A stretch of 64,000 nucleotides of DNA from Frigoribacterium sp. CG_9.8 (GTDB taxonomy: Bacteria > Actinomycetota > Actinomycetes > Actinomycetales > Microbacteriaceae): assembly GCF_015751965.1 (NCBI RefSeq), contig NZ_JADOVH010000001.1:930001-994000 (forward strand), given 5' to 3'. The position numbers and the translations under genes are program-made. The notes under the pieces were generated by a model, which had not been told where the DNA came from, searched no databases, and saw only the letters and a program-made list of their open reading frames with translations. Below, in pieces: positions 61,280-64,000 of this stretch; positions within the stretch are counted from its first letter, which is position 1, and the number at the start of each line of letters is the position of its first letter.

Positions 61280-62421
61280 TCTACCTCGATTCCGCCGCGA
61301 CGACGGCGGTTCGTCGCGAGGTACTCGAGGCGATGTGGCCTCATCTCACCGCGGAGTTCGGCAACCCCTCGAGCCACAACGAGCTCGGGGCATCCGCCGC
61401 CGATGCGCTTGCGGATGCCCGTGCCCGGGTCGCCGTGATTTTCGGGTGTCGGTCCTCAGAGGTTGTGTTCACCTCGGGGGGCACGGAGGGGGCAAATCTC
61501 GCGGTATCGGGAATCGCGCTCGCCCGTCCCCGCGGTCGCCACATCGTCACGTCCGCCATCGAGCATCCGGCCGTGCTCGAGAGCTGTGACTATCTCGAGC
61601 GGTTCCACGGATTCGAGATCACCCGCCTTGGGGTGGATCGCGATGGGCTGGTCGGCCTCGACGATCTCGCCGCTGCGCTGCGACCGGACAGCACGCTCGT
61701 CAGCGTCATGTATGCCAATAACGAGATCGGCACCGTGCAGCCCATCGCGGCGATCGCGCGGGCCGCCCGCGCGGTCGGTGCGGCGATGCACACCGATGCG
61801 GTGCAGGCTCCCGGATCGCTGCGCCTCAACGTGCGCGAGCTCGGAGTGGATGCCCTCAGCGTCTCCGGTCATAAGTTCGGCGCGCCAAAGGGAGTGGGGG
61901 CGATGTTCCTCGCCTCCGGCACTCCGATCGAACCCCTCATCCATGGCGGCGGGCAGGAGCGGGGTCGGCGGTCGGGCACCGAGAATGTGGCCGGGGCATT
62001 CGGTCTCGCGGTTGCTCTCGAGCTGGCGGACCAGTCGCGCGCCGCGAACGCTGCGCGTCTCTCCGAGGCCCGCGATGTCTTTATCCGCGACATCCTTGCG
62101 AGTGTTCCAAGTGCGCGGCTCACTGGCTCGACGCTCAGCCGACTCCCCGGCAGTGCCTCCTTCATCTTTGCCGGAACCAGTGGGGAGTCGATCGTTCTCG
62201 AGCTCGAGCGGCGAGGTATCGTCTGCTCGAGCGGGTCCGCGTGTGCGGCTGGGAGCGACGAACCCTCCGGGGTGCTTCTCGCGCTGGGAATCACGGCGGA
62301 GCTCGCTCAGACCGCTGTTCGATTCAGTTTCGGCGAGGGAATCGGTGCCGCGGAATTGGCCGTTGTCACAGGGGAGCTACAGAGCGCGGTGGCCACGATC
62401 GGCAGTAGCCGCACAAACTAG
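61276..62421 (+). CDS. Cysteine desulfurase (NifS/IscS-like) of the NAD operon
   Basis: The 381-residue fold-type I PLP enzyme removes sulfur from cysteine. It shows MIYLDSAATT, GGTEGANLAV, the PLP lysine in SVSGHKFGAPKGVG, and the catalytic Cys in CSSGSACAAGSDEPS. GTG 61276 overlaps the nadC TGA. In several bacteria a NifS-type gene sits with nadABC and helps mature the NadA Fe-S cluster. A more general role in iron-sulfur or tRNA thiolation is also possible. Confidence 0.9.
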   Translation: MIYLDSAATTAVRREVLEAMWPHLTAEFGNPSSHNELGASAADALADARARVAVIFGCRSSEVVFTSGGTEGANLAVSGIALARPRGRHIVTSAIEHPAVLESCDYLERFHGFEITRLGVDRDGLVGLDDLAAALRPDSTLVSVMYANNEIGTVQPIAAIARAARAVGAAMHTDAVQAPGSLRLNVRELGVDALSVSGHKFGAPKGVGAMFLASGTPIEPLIHGGGQERGRRSGTENVAGAFGLAVALELADQSRAANAARLSEARDVFIRDILASVPSARLTGSTLSRLPGSASFIFAGTSGESIVLELERRGIVCSSGSACAAGSDEPSGVLLALGITAELAQTAVRFSFGEGIGAAELAVVTGELQSAVATIGSSRTN

Positions 62422-62477
62422 GATTGGGGCTTGCCCTGCGACCGCGCACCCAGCGCGGCTGACAATTGGAGTTCTTT

Positions 62478-63863
62478 GTGGCCAACGCCTCCCCGCTCGA
62501 TCCCGTCATCAATCTCGCTAAGCGTCGAGGATTCGTCTTCCAGTCGGGAGAGATTTATGGGGGTTCACGCTCCGCCTGGGACTATGGGCCACTCGGTACC
62601 GCGCTCAAAGAAAACATCAAGCGCCAGTGGTGGCAGTTCATGGTGCAGGGCCGTGACGATGTTGTGGGGCTGGACTCTGCGGTCATCCTTCCCCGGCGCG
62701 TCTGGGAGGTGTCCGGCCACGTGGATGTGTTCAGTGATCCGCTGGTGGAGTCGCTGCACACCCACAAGCGCTACCGGGCCGACCATCTGCTCGAGGCTTA
62801 CGAGGAGAAGCACGGGCATCCGCCGGTCAATGGCCTTGCCGACATCAAAGACCCCGATACCGGGCAGGCAGGTTCGTGGACCGAGCCGCAGAACTTCTCC
62901 GGCCTGCTCAAGACCTTCCTCGGGCCGGTCGATAACGAAGAGGGGATGCATTACCTCCGCCCCGAGACCGCCCAGGGAATCTTCACCAATTTTGCCAACG
63001 TGCTCGCGACCTCGCGCCTGAAACCCCCATTCGGTATCGCCCAGGTCGGCAAGAGCTTTCGCAACGAGATCACCCCCGGAAACTTCATCTTCCGCACCCG
63101 TGAGTTCGAGCAAATGGAGATGGAATTCTTCGTGGAGCCGGGCACGGACGACGAATGGTTCGACTACTGGATAGATGCCTGCGAGGCATGGTTCGCCGAT
63201 CTCGGTATCACCCCGGGCAACATCCGCCGCTTTGAGCATCCACAAGAGAAGCTGTCGCATTACTCGAAGCGCACCGTTGACCTCGAGTACCGGTTCCGTT
63301 TTGCGGGCAGCGAGTGGGGCGAACTCATGGGTGTCGCCAATCGCACCGATTTCGACTTGAAAACCCATTCCGAGGGCTCGGGAGTCGACCTCTCGTACTT
63401 CGATCAGGGCAAGAACGAGCGCTGGATTCCCTTCGTAATCGAGCCAGCCTTCGGCCTCACCCGGGCGCTGATGGCGTTTCTCGCCGACGCGTACCACGAG
63501 GACGAGGCCCCGAATACGAAGGGCGGAGTGGACAAACGCACCGTGTTACGTCTCGACCGCCGCCTGTCGCCGGTCAAGGTCGCAGTGCTTCCCCTGTCGC
63601 GCAATGAACAGTTGTCGCCGGTTGCCCGCTCTCTTGCGGCGGACCTGCGCAAGTTTTGGAACATCGAATTCGACGACGCGGGTGCCATCGGTCGCCGCTA
63701 CCGCCGCCAGGATGAGATCGGCACGCCGTTCTGTGTCACCATCGACTTCGAGACCCTGGAGGACAACGCGGTAACGGTGCGCGAGCGCGATTCGATGGCG
63801 CAGGAGCGCGTTTCCCTTGATCGTGTCGTTGGCTATCTTGCCGAACAGCTCGTAGGGGCGTAG
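62478..63863 (+). CDS. glyS: Glycyl-tRNA synthetase (alpha2 type)
   Basis: The 461-residue class II synthetase has [22 protein letters not shown] near the N-terminus, motif 2-like [38 protein letters not shown] and motif 3 with the C-terminal anticodon domain ([15 protein letters not shown]). This is the dimeric eukaryote-like form usual in actinobacteria. GTG 62478 with GGAG six bases upstream is chosen over the TTG at 62466. Confidence 0.96.
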   Translation: MANASPLDPVINLAKRRGFVFQSGEIYGGSRSAWDYGPLGTALKENIKRQWWQFMVQGRDDVVGLDSAVILPRRVWEVSGHVDVFSDPLVESLHTHKRYRADHLLEAYEEKHGHPPVNGLADIKDPDTGQAGSWTEPQNFSGLLKTFLGPVDNEEGMHYLRPETAQGIFTNFANVLATSRLKPPFGIAQVGKSFRNEITPGNFIFRTREFEQMEMEFFVEPGTDDEWFDYWIDACEAWFADLGITPGNIRRFEHPQEKLSHYSKRTVDLEYRFRFAGSEWGELMGVANRTDFDLKTHSEGSGVDLSYFDQGKNERWIPFVIEPAFGLTRALMAFLADAYHEDEAPNTKGGVDKRTVLRLDRRLSPVKVAVLPLSRNEQLSPVARSLAADLRKFWNIEFDDAGAIGRRYRRQDEIGTPFCVTIDFETLEDNAVTVRERDSMAQERVSLDRVVGYLAEQLVGA

Positions 63864-64000
63864 ATACCGCCGTCAGTGGCGCGTCGGATCCCCGGCGTGT
63901 CTGATCCGAAAGACGGCTCTGTCTGCCAATAGGTTCTGTATTGGCCAGTTGTCGGACGTCGGGGGACGTCCACGCCTGCTTGCATCGCCAGCATTGGCGT
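63864..64000. other. Downstream of glyS: two weak inverted repeats
   Basis: TCGGATC (63884-63890) with GATCCGA (63903-63909), and GCCAATA (63925-63931) with TATTGGC (63939-63945), are short stems that could be a glyS terminator or an operator for a gene beyond the window. No ORF is visible. Confidence 0.3.

Noticed and set aside
63884-63945. Two short inverted repeats after glyS as a definite terminator
   Set aside because: Stems are only seven bases with no T-run, so they are recorded only as weak signals.

Overview
The window is a high-GC, gene-dense stretch of an actinobacterial chromosome. Gene content and order (hrcA-dnaJ-rsmE-HIT-phoH-ybeY-CNNM-era, followed further on by leuA, recO, uppS and glyS), frequent GTG/TTG starts and many leaderless-looking promoters point to the family Microbacteriaceae. 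The genus cannot be fixed from sequence reading alone. No rRNA, tRNA, CRISPR array, prophage or intact insertion sequence was seen.

Layout. 1-9.5 kb: the divergent folate pair pabC/pabB, leuS, the DNA-uptake genes comEA-comEC and holA. 9.5-18.1 kb: rpsT, a hydrolase lacking its nucleophile, an aminotransferase, lepA, an acyl-CoA dehydrogenase, a DUF1990 gene behind a tiny upstream ORF, hemW and a DUF4870 membrane protein. 18.1-25.5 kb: a CIRCE element and hrcA-dnaJ running into a tightly packed RNA/ribosome operon (rsmE, HIT, phoH, ybeY, CNNM/CorC, era). 25.6-29.4 kb: a membrane esterase overlapping an MprF-like aminoacyl-lipid synthase. 29.4-36 kb: leuA behind a leucine attenuator, an alr-ddl operon, a TRIC-type channel gene, and recO-uppS. 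36-50.3 kb is more accessory: a P-loop kinase-like gene, an oxidoreductase, a LysR/class V aminotransferase divergent pair, a photolyase-family protein whose two domains are in the reverse of the usual order, a glycosyltransferase 2 with a small partner, a large GGDEF-EAL protein, a POT transporter, a DUF222-HNH gene, a decayed DUF2461 gene and a pterin carbinolamine dehydratase. 50.5-56.6 kb, minus strand: a complete ribose operon (lacI-rbsA-rbsC-rbsB-rbsK-rbsD). 56.6-62.4 kb: an NAD operon (nrtR-nadA-nadB-nadC-cysteine desulfurase), then glyS.

How the genes work together. The ribose operon imports and phosphorylates ribose under a LacI repressor whose putative operator lies at the promoter. 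The NAD operon makes nicotinate mononucleotide from aspartate, with NrtR as the likely repressor and a cysteine desulfurase that can supply the NadA iron-sulfur cluster. HrcA probably represses its own operon through CIRCE. LeuA is probably attenuated by translation of a Leu-rich peptide.

Three patterns run across the window. (1) At least twelve gene starts are preceded by a TANNNT-like -10 element exactly six bases before the start codon, which predicts leaderless mRNAs. In the pabC/pabB pair each -10 overlaps the other gene's start codon. (2) Short tandem duplications (8-22 bp units) cluster at gene ends, and several units contain the stop codon itself (pabB, leuS, comEA, uppS, the POT transporter, rbsD). 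(3) A REP-like hairpin element occurs twice between genes. The most unusual single gene is the apparently circularly permuted photolyase at 40.0-41.2 kb.
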